Of a stretch of DNA of 64,000 nt, positions 55,506 through 62,375 are shown one piece after another. Numbering within the stretch: position 1 is the first letter of the stretch; every line of letters begins with the position of its first letter. The notes beneath the pieces are model-generated. The model did not search any database and had not been told where the DNA came from. It saw only the letters and a program-made list of their open reading frames with translations. The position numbers and the translations under genes are program-made. The stretch is taken from assembly GCA_009844425.1 (NCBI GenBank), contig VYBN01000022.1, positions 46,987 to 110,986 on the forward strand, written 5' to 3'. The DNA is from Gammaproteobacteria bacterium. GTDB taxonomy: Bacteria; Pseudomonadota; Gammaproteobacteria; Steroidobacterales; Foliamicaceae.

Positions 55506-56326
55506 AACTCCACCCGGCCTTCGTAAACGGAATCGATCCGCCCGGTAAGCCAGACCGGTTCGCTGCCCCCGGCCCAATCGACCTGCAAATCGCCGCCGGG
55601 CATCGCCACCTTGATGGGAGAACGCACCCGGCCCCGAAAAATGCCTGCAACCGCCGCCGCACACGCGCCCGTGCCGCAGGCGGGAGTTTCGCCCACGCCT
55701 CGCTCGTACACGCGCAGCTTCAGTTCCTGCTCGCCCAGCGTCTCGGCAAAGCCCACATTGCAGCCGCGCGGAAATCGCTCATGCACGGACAGGCCGGCGC
55801 CCAGGCGCGCAACAGGAGCAGCGGCGGCATCGGCGACGGCAATGATCGCGTGCGGGTTGCCCAGGGAGAGCACCTCGACCTGCCAGTTCTCTCCATCGAC
55901 CGCAATCCCGTATGACGGCTCCCGCCCGCCGGCGACAAAGGGGACCCGCTCCGGGTTCCATTCGGGACGGCCAAGCGAGCAACTGACCGAATCCTCCCCC
56001 ACGAACCTTGCGCGCACCTCCCCGCCACGGCTCTTCAGGAAGATTTCTCCGCCGGCCTGCCGACGATCGGCCACCAGGGCCGTGATGCACAAGGCTCCAT
56101 TGCCGCATTGGCCGGCCTCCCCGCCATCGGCATTGAACACCCGGTACCCGACCGCGTCGACGCCGTTTCCGGGCTCGTCCACCCACAGAAGCTGATCGAA
56201 ACCCACGCCCCGGCGGCGGTCCGCCAGCGCGCGGATCCGCTGCCGTGACGGCGCCGGCAGCGACCGCCCGATCACGACCATGAAGTCGTTGCCGGCGGCT
56301 TGCATCTTGGTAAAGGCCTGGAGCAT
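55502..56326 (-). CDS. dapF: diaminopimelate epimerase
   Basis: A 274-aa epimerase making meso-diaminopimelate for lysine and peptidoglycan. The two catalytic cysteines are in place: C74 in GQCGNGA and C217 in ACGTGACA. KMQAAGNDFMV and FNADGGEAGQ are typical. It is the first gene of the coupled operon running to hslU and beyond. A TATAAT-like box lies 28 nt before the start on the same strand. Confidence 0.95.
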   Translation of the reverse strand: MLQAFTKMQAAGNDFMVVIGRSLPAPSRQRIRALADRRRGVGFDQLLWVDEPGNGVDAVGYRVFNADGGEAGQCGNGALCITALVADRRQAGGEIFLKSRGGEVRARFVGEDSVSCSLGRPEWNPERVPFVAGGREPSYGIAVDGENWQVEVLSLGNPHAIIAVADAAAAPVARLGAGLSVHERFPRGCNVGFAETLGEQELKLRVYERGVGETPACGTGACAAAVAGIFRGRVRSPIKVAMPGGDLQVDWAGGSEPVWLTGRIDSVYEGRVEL

Positions 56327-56353
56327 TGCGGAAAGTCGGCGGGCTTTCCGAAA

Positions 56354-56359
56354 ATTATA
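56354..56359 (-). promoter_or_regulatory. possible -10 box for the dapF operon
   Basis: TATAAT on the minus strand, 27 nt upstream of dapF and in the only gap before this long coupled operon. No good -35 hexamer is found at 16-18 nt, so the call rests on the -10 match alone. Confidence 0.3.
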
Positions 56360-56473
56360 GTCCTGCGCCGACTTTCAGCCGAGGCTGCCGCCCGGCGGAC
56401 AATTGACCGAAAATAGGCACGGCCCGGCGGTTCAGGCCGGCGCCTTTCGATCCGACAATCAGGAGAACAAAGC

Positions 56474-56935
56474 ATGACCTACAACAGCAGGACACTCCCG
56501 CTGGCCGGCCTGGTATTCGCCCTGCCGGTCGCGGCGGCCACCGAAATCGAGCGCTTCAACCCGGAAGGGCTTTCCCAGCCCGACGGCTACTCGCAGGTGG
56601 TCATAGCCAAGAACCCGGGGCGCTTCATCTACCTGGGAGGCAAGGCCGGAATCCACCCCGACGACAGCTTCCCCGAGAGCCTGGCCGAGCAGTCGCGCCT
56701 GACCTGGGCCAATATCGACCGTGCGCTGAGGGCGGCGGGCGCCGCGCGCGAGGACGTGGTCGAAATCCAGATTTACATCGTTGACCTGGAAAACGTGGAC
56801 CCCACCCCCGTTTACCAGGACGTGCGCGACTTCTTCCCCGCCGGACACAAACCGGCATCGATGGTCATCGGGGTCTCGGCGCTGGCGTATCCCGGGCTGC
56901 TGGTGGAAATCAACGTGCGGGCGGTCACCGATTAA
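56474..56935 (+). CDS. exported RidA-like protein
   Basis: A 153-aa Rid-family (YjgF/YER057c) protein with an apparent signal peptide (residues 1-22, LPLAGLVFALPVAAA). The fold is recognised from YLGGKAGIHPDDSF, TWANIDRALRAAGA and LVEINVRAV. The catalytic Arg of RidA imine deaminases, in the PARS motif, is replaced: here the site reads PASM (127-130). It is thus probably not a classic 2-aminoacrylate deaminase. Divergent from dapF; AGGAG 8 nt before the ATG. Confidence 0.82.
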   Translation: MTYNSRTLPLAGLVFALPVAAATEIERFNPEGLSQPDGYSQVVIAKNPGRFIYLGGKAGIHPDDSFPESLAEQSRLTWANIDRALRAAGAAREDVVEIQIYIVDLENVDPTPVYQDVRDFFPAGHKPASMVIGVSALAYPGLLVEINVRAVTD

Positions 56936-56978
56936 ACATCCGGGCGAACTTCGGCCAATCCGCTGAAAAGGAACTTGG

Positions 56979-57020
56979 TCCAGAAAAAAAGAAGCCGCCA
57001 GCGCGGGGGGTGCTGGCGGC
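56979..57020 (-). terminator. intrinsic terminator on the minus strand
   Basis: Arms 56994-57002 and 57012-57020 (9 bp, GCCGCCAGC) form a GC-rich hairpin. Read on the minus strand it is followed by a T-rich run (56982-56990). No minus-strand gene ends just here; the nearest upstream on that strand ends at 58105. Confidence 0.6.
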
Positions 57021-57083
57021 AAATAAATTATAGCCTGTTTTCCACCTGATTTTTCTGGATGGAATTGCGGCCTTCGAGGGGTT

Positions 57084-58055
57084 ATGATGACGGTCATGGA
57101 TGAGGCGCTCCACAGTAAGGATGTGGCGCGGTCCGCACGGTCTGGCGGACCGAAATATCCCGAGTTTCCCGGCTGCCATCCGGTTCGGATATCGCGATCC
57201 GAAATCAAGACCTGGGAAGGCCGCATCGAGTTCTGGGACGCGGACACCGAAATCGCGATGGTGTGCGAACCCACCACCTGGTACCACGAAGTGCCGGCGC
57301 AGCGGCTGGTCCGGCTTGCCGGGCTGATTGCCGCAGTTCGCGGCGCGCAGATCGAGGCTGCGGGAGCGTCCGATTTACTGCTGCGCAACGCCCGGCGCGA
57401 GTGGTGGCGGATCATGCAGCCGGATCAGATGCTGTTTCTGGATCAGCAGCAGGCCGAGCCGGAAGGGCTGGCGGTGGAAGTGGGGCTGGACCGGCTTCCC
57501 GACGTGGTGCTGGAGGTGGACAACACCACGGATGTCCGCCGCGGCAAGCTGGGCCTTTATGAGGCCTGGGGGTTCCCGGAGGTGTGGGTGGAGGTGCCCG
57601 AGCATCCGGCGCCGAGCCGTCCAGCCTCGCTTCGTTCGGGCCTGACGATTCATCTCGCTTCCGAAGGCGGTTTCCGGCAGGCCGAGGTCAGCCGCGCGTT
57701 CCCGGGCTGGACCGCCGCGGAGATTCACACGGCGCTGAACGAACCCGCGATGTCCGCGCAAACGGTGGCGGCGCTGCGCCGGGTGGGCCGGGCCATGGGC
57801 GAGGCTGAGGGCGCCGGCCCGGAGGATGACCTGTTCCTGCGCGAAGAACGGGCCGAAGCGAGGACACAGGCCAAAACCGAAATGCTGCAGGCCAACGTGC
57901 AGGAAGTGCTCGAATCGCGAGGCTGGTCCGTGACTGCCGCCATCCGCCGACAATTGTCGCAGCCGGACCTTGACCCCGCGGCGGCCATTCAGGCTGCGCT
58001 TTCATGCCGCAGTGAGGAAGATTTTCTACTCCGTATCCGCGCCGCCAGACAGTAG
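57084..58055 (+). CDS. Uma2-family (DUF820) protein
   Basis: A 323-aa protein. The central part (about 110-180) matches the Uma2/DUF820 family of PD-(D/E)XK-like putative endonucleases, with the conserved LPDVVLEVDNTTDVRRGKL and YEAWGFPEVWVEVP. The C-terminal third is Ala/Glu/Arg-rich and probably helical. ATG 57084 and 57087 are both possible; GAGGGG at 57076-57081 favours 57087. Uma2 genes are numerous in some phyla and rarely assigned a function. It lies next to a HEPN/MNT pair, in a region of accessory genes. Confidence 0.8.
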   Translation: MMTVMDEALHSKDVARSARSGGPKYPEFPGCHPVRISRSEIKTWEGRIEFWDADTEIAMVCEPTTWYHEVPAQRLVRLAGLIAAVRGAQIEAAGASDLLLRNARREWWRIMQPDQMLFLDQQQAEPEGLAVEVGLDRLPDVVLEVDNTTDVRRGKLGLYEAWGFPEVWVEVPEHPAPSRPASLRSGLTIHLASEGGFRQAEVSRAFPGWTAAEIHTALNEPAMSAQTVAALRRVGRAMGEAEGAGPEDDLFLREERAEARTQAKTEMLQANVQEVLESRGWSVTAAIRRQLSQPDLDPAAAIQAALSCRSEEDFLLRIRAARQ

Positions 58056-58104
58056 TCAGGCCCACGAATTTGGCCTTATATAGCCAGTGAACTTCTGGGA
58101 CACC

Positions 58105-58572
58105 TCAGCGCTCGTGATCACAACTGTCTTCTGATTCGCGCAAGCATTTCGCCAATCTCTCAGTCGCGTTCAGCAATTCTTCAACCAGATCGGTACGCAT
58201 GCCTAATGTTTCCAGAGGTTCTCCGTCATATGCGATCTTGTTGCGCGTTCTATGTGCGTCATCGAACACTCGCCAATCCTGCTTCGAGGTGTCTGCAGTG
58301 TGGACCAGACACTGAAACGCCATGTACCGGGCCGATGACCTGAACCCTGCCCTGCGCAGCGCTGCGCGCGCATAGGCATAAGCAGATTCGTAAGCTAATG
58401 AGAACCGTCCATCCGACGTGCCGGCCCGTCCGGCGTCACGGAGCAAGTTTGCCGCGCGCTTGAGAGAATGACGAACCTCCCCCGGCAAAGGGGGCTCCTT
58501 GATCAGATGACCCGTCTTGACAAGATTCTCAAGTTCTGCAGATTTCAATGGCAGTTTCCCTGGATCCGACAA
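58105..58572 (-). CDS. HEPN-domain protein, partner of an MNT nucleotidyltransferase
   Basis: A 155-aa all-helical protein matching HEPN-domain partners of MNT proteins. The RNase motif Rx4-6H appears as RTRNKIAYDG, with Tyr in place of the His, as in several HEPN subfamilies, so RNase activity is uncertain. Other hallmarks are the SLAYESAYAYARAALRRAG helix. It overlaps the MNT gene by 44 nt. HEPN/MNT pairs work as toxin-antitoxin modules in which the MNT AMPylates the HEPN toxin, or as defence modules. Confidence 0.78.
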   Translation of the reverse strand: MSDPGKLPLKSAELENLVKTGHLIKEPPLPGEVRHSLKRAANLLRDAGRAGTSDGRFSLAYESAYAYARAALRRAGFRSSARYMAFQCLVHTADTSKQDWRVFDDAHRTRNKIAYDGEPLETLGMRTDLVEELLNATERLAKCLRESEDSCDHER

Positions 58573-59167
58573 GAAAGATTGCGGGGCCAGCCAAGACCCG
58601 CCTGATAAAACAGTCGGCCGGTCTGTTATGCAGGCGGAATTCCTGGCGAGTGTAATGATGGACCTCTATCTGCCGCCCAAGTTCATGCATTACGGAGAAA
58701 AAGAGAGCATTCATTTCGAACGTATGCAGATGATCCGATACCGCCAGTAGGTCAATATCGCTCGTTGCCGTATCTCGGCCCGTGGCCACCGAACCGTAGA
58801 TGAACGCAAGATCAATCTTATCTGCAACGGGCTTTAGCGCTTCCCGAATCGGATGGTCGAAAACAATGGTTTTCCTGACCAGCGAGCATAGCTCCGGGAA
58901 CACTGCTGATTTGACGTTCGCCCGATAGAGCTTTCGCTTGCCTTGCCTGGTTACGGTTGCAAGCCGGCTTCTTTCCAGCCGAAGCAGTTCGCGCGAGACA
59001 GCGCCGCGTCCAATATTGGCGGCCTCAATGATTTCGCTTACGTGAAAGCTACGCTTGGGCTGGCCGAACAGGATGCCAAGCACGCGCTGTTGGGAGCGTG
59101 TAAACAGTGCGCCGGGCAAGGATTTTCCCGTCGCTGCGCGCGGCCGAAGTGCAAGATCATTTAACAT
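58529..59167 (-). CDS. HTH-MNT nucleotidyltransferase
   Basis: A 212-aa protein. Residues about 22-80 form a winged helix-turn-helix (SFHVSEIIEAANIGRGAVSREL), and about 115-175 a minimal nucleotidyltransferase with GSVATGRDTATSDIDLL (125-141), including the metal-binding D137 and D139. This layout, repressor plus NTase, fits the antitoxin of a HEPN/MNT pair and would allow autoregulation. I chose ATG 59167 (MLNDLALRPR); 24 further codons are open upstream. A TATAAT box lies about 12 nt before the start, so the mRNA may be leaderless. Confidence 0.8.
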   Translation of the reverse strand: MLNDLALRPRAATGKSLPGALFTRSQQRVLGILFGQPKRSFHVSEIIEAANIGRGAVSRELLRLERSRLATVTRQGKRKLYRANVKSAVFPELCSLVRKTIVFDHPIREALKPVADKIDLAFIYGSVATGRDTATSDIDLLAVSDHLHTFEMNALFFSVMHELGRQIEVHHYTRQEFRLHNRPADCFIRRVLAGPAIFLVGSRETAIEICRT

Positions 59168-59408
59168 ACCCAATATGGGGATTATAGAACAATAGCTGCC
59201 TCTTCCGGGCATGAACCTCGCGGCAGTTCGCCTCTCCAAAGGCCGGGACGCCCTGCGAATTTGCCGTCATTCCCGCGTTTGGCGGACTTGCTTGTGATAA
59301 AGTCCCACACCATACGGGTCCGGGTAAATGGCAAGGTTTGCCTGTTCCCAACAATACAACCGTGTGGAGTGGGATCAGGCCCGCCCGCGCACCAGTGAGG
59401 GGACAAAG

Positions 59409-62165
59409 ATGAAATCTGAGAATAATGCTCTGGAGAGAGCAATGCGTTCGGTGCTTTTCACCGGCGCAATTACGGCCTTCGCGGTCTCGCCCATGGCCAT
59501 GGCCCAGGAAGAGGGCGACGACGAAGAAGAGGACCAACTGGAACTCGGACGCCAGGTCGTCACCGGGTCGCGCATCAAGCGCATCGACCTGGAAGAAGCC
59601 CGGCCCGTCGTGGTCATAACCCGCGAAGATATCGAACTGAGCGGACAGGAATCGGTGGCGGACGTGCTCCGCAACAGTCCGATCAACACCTTCGGCTCCT
59701 CGCGCGAGGTGTCCGGTAACGCCTGGACCGGCCAGGCGACAATCAGCCTGCATGGCATCGGTTCCACCCGAAGCTTGGTGTTGCTGGACGGTCGGCGATC
59801 TCCGCGCTCGCCGGTCACAGGTAATCAGGCCAACGACCTGAACTGGATTCCGCTCGCCGCCGTGGACCGCATCGAAATTCTCACCGACAGCGCGTCGGCC
59901 ATCTATGGCTCGGATGCGATCGGCGGCGTGATTAACGTCATTCTTCGCAAAGACTACGACGGCTTGGAAGCGGGCGGCTCCGTATCGCGACCCACACGCG
60001 ACGGCGCGAACAAGGACTCAGGCGTTCTAACCGTTGGCGGGAGCACATCGCGCGGCCGTTTTCTGTTCTCGGCTGACTTCTACAACAAGACCCCCATCGC
60101 ATCGCGGCACCGTTCCTATTCCAGCAGCAACCCGGGATACGACGCAGGACCGGTGGACTATCCCAACGCACCGTTCGAAGCGGATTGGTACAATTTCAAT
60201 GACACCGACAACATCAGCGTGAACGGAAATACGATCTGGTCGCCTTACTTCAAGTCGCCATCGAACTGCGCTGACGTTGTGGACCCGGACACCGGCGAGC
60301 GTCTGCTGCTCGGCCCCTACATCTTCCCGGCCGGGCCCAGCTTCCTTGAATTCTGCGGTTTTGATTACGCCGCGGTCGCGTGGGAAACGCAGGATATCAA
60401 GCGCAACAGCGCCTTTTTGCATGCCGACTACGAAATCTCTCCGGACCACGCCGTGCGCGTCCAGTCCATGTTCACGACACTCAACTACCACGGTCGTTAC
60501 GCCCCACCGCTCGGCGGCTTTCGCCTGACGGAAGAATCGGCCGCGGGGTTGAAGGAGTCATTCGATTTCGATATTCCCTATCCAGAGTTTCTTCCCTATA
60601 CACTCCGCCATCGGTTCATCGGCTTGGGAAACCGAGACTTCCAGGGAACAAACACGATATTTGAGACCGCCCTGCTGGCTTATGGAACGGTCGGCATGTT
60701 CGACTACGAACTGGAGGCGCGTCATCAGCGCTACGACGGTCGAGAAGACAGTTGCTGTTATGCCAAAAGGTTCACGACCGAGCAATATGTCGCGCAGGGG
60801 CGGTACAATCCGTTCGATCCACTCAATTCGGGCAATGCCAGCGCGTACGCAGCCATAACCGCCAACGCCACGCGCAACTCCCGCGCAGACTTCCGGTCGT
60901 ATAGCGGCAATGTCAGCTTTGAACTTTTCGAGGCGCCGGCGGGGCCGGTAGGCTGGGCGGTCGGATTCGACTACTTCGACGAGGAGTTCAAGGACATATA
61001 TGATCCTTTGAGCGCGGGCGGCGACCTGATCGGGAGCGCCGGCAACAGCGGCGGGGGCGAAAGAGCAATCGAGGCTCTCTTCGCCGAGAGCTATATTCCG
61101 GTGCTGAGCACCCTTGAACTCAGCGCCGCTGTTCGCTGGGACAGCTACGACGATTCAGCGGGAAGTGAGATCAGCTCCTACCTTTCTGCGCGCTACCAGC
61201 CTACGGACTGGCTGCTGCTCCGCGCGTCATGGGGAGAGGGCTTTCGCGCCGCCAACATGAATAATCTTTATGGCGCGCTGGGGGTGAGTTACGAAGGCGG
61301 AACCGATTTGGTGGCTTGCGAAGCGCAGGGGATTTCTCCTGATTCCTGCCCTGAATTGCAGTACGCCACGTGGACAGGGGGAAACCCGAATCTTGCACCA
61401 GAGCTATCCGACAGTTACAACCTCGGCTTCGTAATCGACTGGGAGCCGGTAACCATTCGTATGGACTACTTCACGCTCAAGCTTGAGGAAGGGATCGGCC
61501 TGCCGAGTCTGCAGGGCCTTATCAATCAGGAACGAAGAGGACAATGCGTTAACACGGGCCGCATCGAAAACACCCGTGACGAAGGATTGCCGGCCGTGAT
61601 CACTGAGTGCGGGAACGGGCCTCAAATCAAGCGAGACCCCGGAAGCGGCGCTTTGCTTGAGGCCGAAGCCCCGTGGGCCAACACCTCGAAAGAAGAACAT
61701 GCCGGCATCGACCTTTTCCTTGGCTACGATTGGGAAACCGATACCGTCGGCGATTTCACCTTTTCCTTGCTAGGCACGCGGATGCTGAAGCGGCGCTCCC
61801 GATCAGCCTCGGCAACGACATGGAGTTCCAGTCTTGGCGAAGGTGTTGGCGATAGTGCACGTCCGAAATATCAGGCTGGCGGTCTGATTCGCTGGACTTA
61901 CACGGATCACACGGTTTCCTTGTATGTTAGACACATTGCTGGGTACGTGCGACCGGAAGAGGAGTTCTCGGCGCCTTCGCATACGGAATACGATTTGATC
62001 TACCGCTGGGCTACTCCTTGGGACGGTCGGATTACGATTGGAGTGCAAAACCTGACGGACGAAGACCCGGAGCTCGACAGCTTCGCGTCTCCGAGGCCAG
62101 CTGTATATGATCTCTACAGCTTGGACGGGCGCGTTCCTTACGTAAGCTACCGCCACTTCTTCTGA
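59409..62165 (+). CDS. TonB-dependent outer-membrane receptor
   Basis: A 918-aa receptor. A signal peptide (about 1-32, ending MAMA) is followed by an acidic stretch, then the plug domain (RQVVTGSRIKRIDLEEARPV, TREDIELSGQESVADVLRNSP, LLDGRRSPRSP, and ILTDSASAIYGSDAIGGVIN) and a barrel ending in FF. This GSRIKR-type plug is common in receptors for peptides, carbohydrates or other organics in marine Gammaproteobacteria. ATG 59409 has GAGGGGAC upstream; the ATG at 59328 would precede the leader. An intrinsic terminator follows. No substrate-binding lipoprotein is adjacent. Confidence 0.9.
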   Translation: MKSENNALERAMRSVLFTGAITAFAVSPMAMAQEEGDDEEEDQLELGRQVVTGSRIKRIDLEEARPVVVITREDIELSGQESVADVLRNSPINTFGSSREVSGNAWTGQATISLHGIGSTRSLVLLDGRRSPRSPVTGNQANDLNWIPLAAVDRIEILTDSASAIYGSDAIGGVINVILRKDYDGLEAGGSVSRPTRDGANKDSGVLTVGGSTSRGRFLFSADFYNKTPIASRHRSYSSSNPGYDAGPVDYPNAPFEADWYNFNDTDNISVNGNTIWSPYFKSPSNCADVVDPDTGERLLLGPYIFPAGPSFLEFCGFDYAAVAWETQDIKRNSAFLHADYEISPDHAVRVQSMFTTLNYHGRYAPPLGGFRLTEESAAGLKESFDFDIPYPEFLPYTLRHRFIGLGNRDFQGTNTIFETALLAYGTVGMFDYELEARHQRYDGREDSCCYAKRFTTEQYVAQGRYNPFDPLNSGNASAYAAITANATRNSRADFRSYSGNVSFELFEAPAGPVGWAVGFDYFDEEFKDIYDPLSAGGDLIGSAGNSGGGERAIEALFAESYIPVLSTLELSAAVRWDSYDDSAGSEISSYLSARYQPTDWLLLRASWGEGFRAANMNNLYGALGVSYEGGTDLVACEAQGISPDSCPELQYATWTGGNPNLAPELSDSYNLGFVIDWEPVTIRMDYFTLKLEEGIGLPSLQGLINQERRGQCVNTGRIENTRDEGLPAVITECGNGPQIKRDPGSGALLEAEAPWANTSKEEHAGIDLFLGYDWETDTVGDFTFSLLGTRMLKRRSRSASATTWSSSLGEGVGDSARPKYQAGGLIRWTYTDHTVSLYVRHIAGYVRPEEEFSAPSHTEYDLIYRWATPWDGRITIGVQNLTDEDPELDSFASPRPAVYDLYSLDGRVPYVSYRHFF

Positions 62166-62176
62166 TCGACAAACGA

Positions 62177-62205
62177 CCGGCATCGTCCTAAGGGGGCGAT
62201 GCCGG
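62177..62205 (+). terminator. stem-loop after the TonB receptor gene
   Basis: CCGGCATCG (62177-62185) pairs with CGATGCCGG (62197-62205), 9 bp with an 11-nt loop, 11 nt after the receptor stop. No T-run follows; it stands before a stronger terminator at 62224. Confidence 0.5.
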
Positions 62206-62223
62206 CTCGTCATACTTTCCGAG

Positions 62224-62254
62224 CCGCCGGCACCGCCCGCGACGGCGGTTTTTT
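62224..62254 (+). terminator. intrinsic terminator
   Basis: CCGCCG (62224-62229) pairs with CGGCGG (62243-62248), directly followed by six T residues (62249-62254). It fits termination of the TonB-receptor transcript. The remaining gap to 62375 holds no gene I can support. Confidence 0.7.
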
Positions 62255-62375
62255 CGACCACAAGCAATCCCGACCTGTTACCAAGTACGCCGCAGTTTTT
62301 CACTGCGATTTCCCCAGTACGACCGAACTCTATGAGGATATTGCTACTTGTGACCAGGGAGTGACCACGGTGAGC

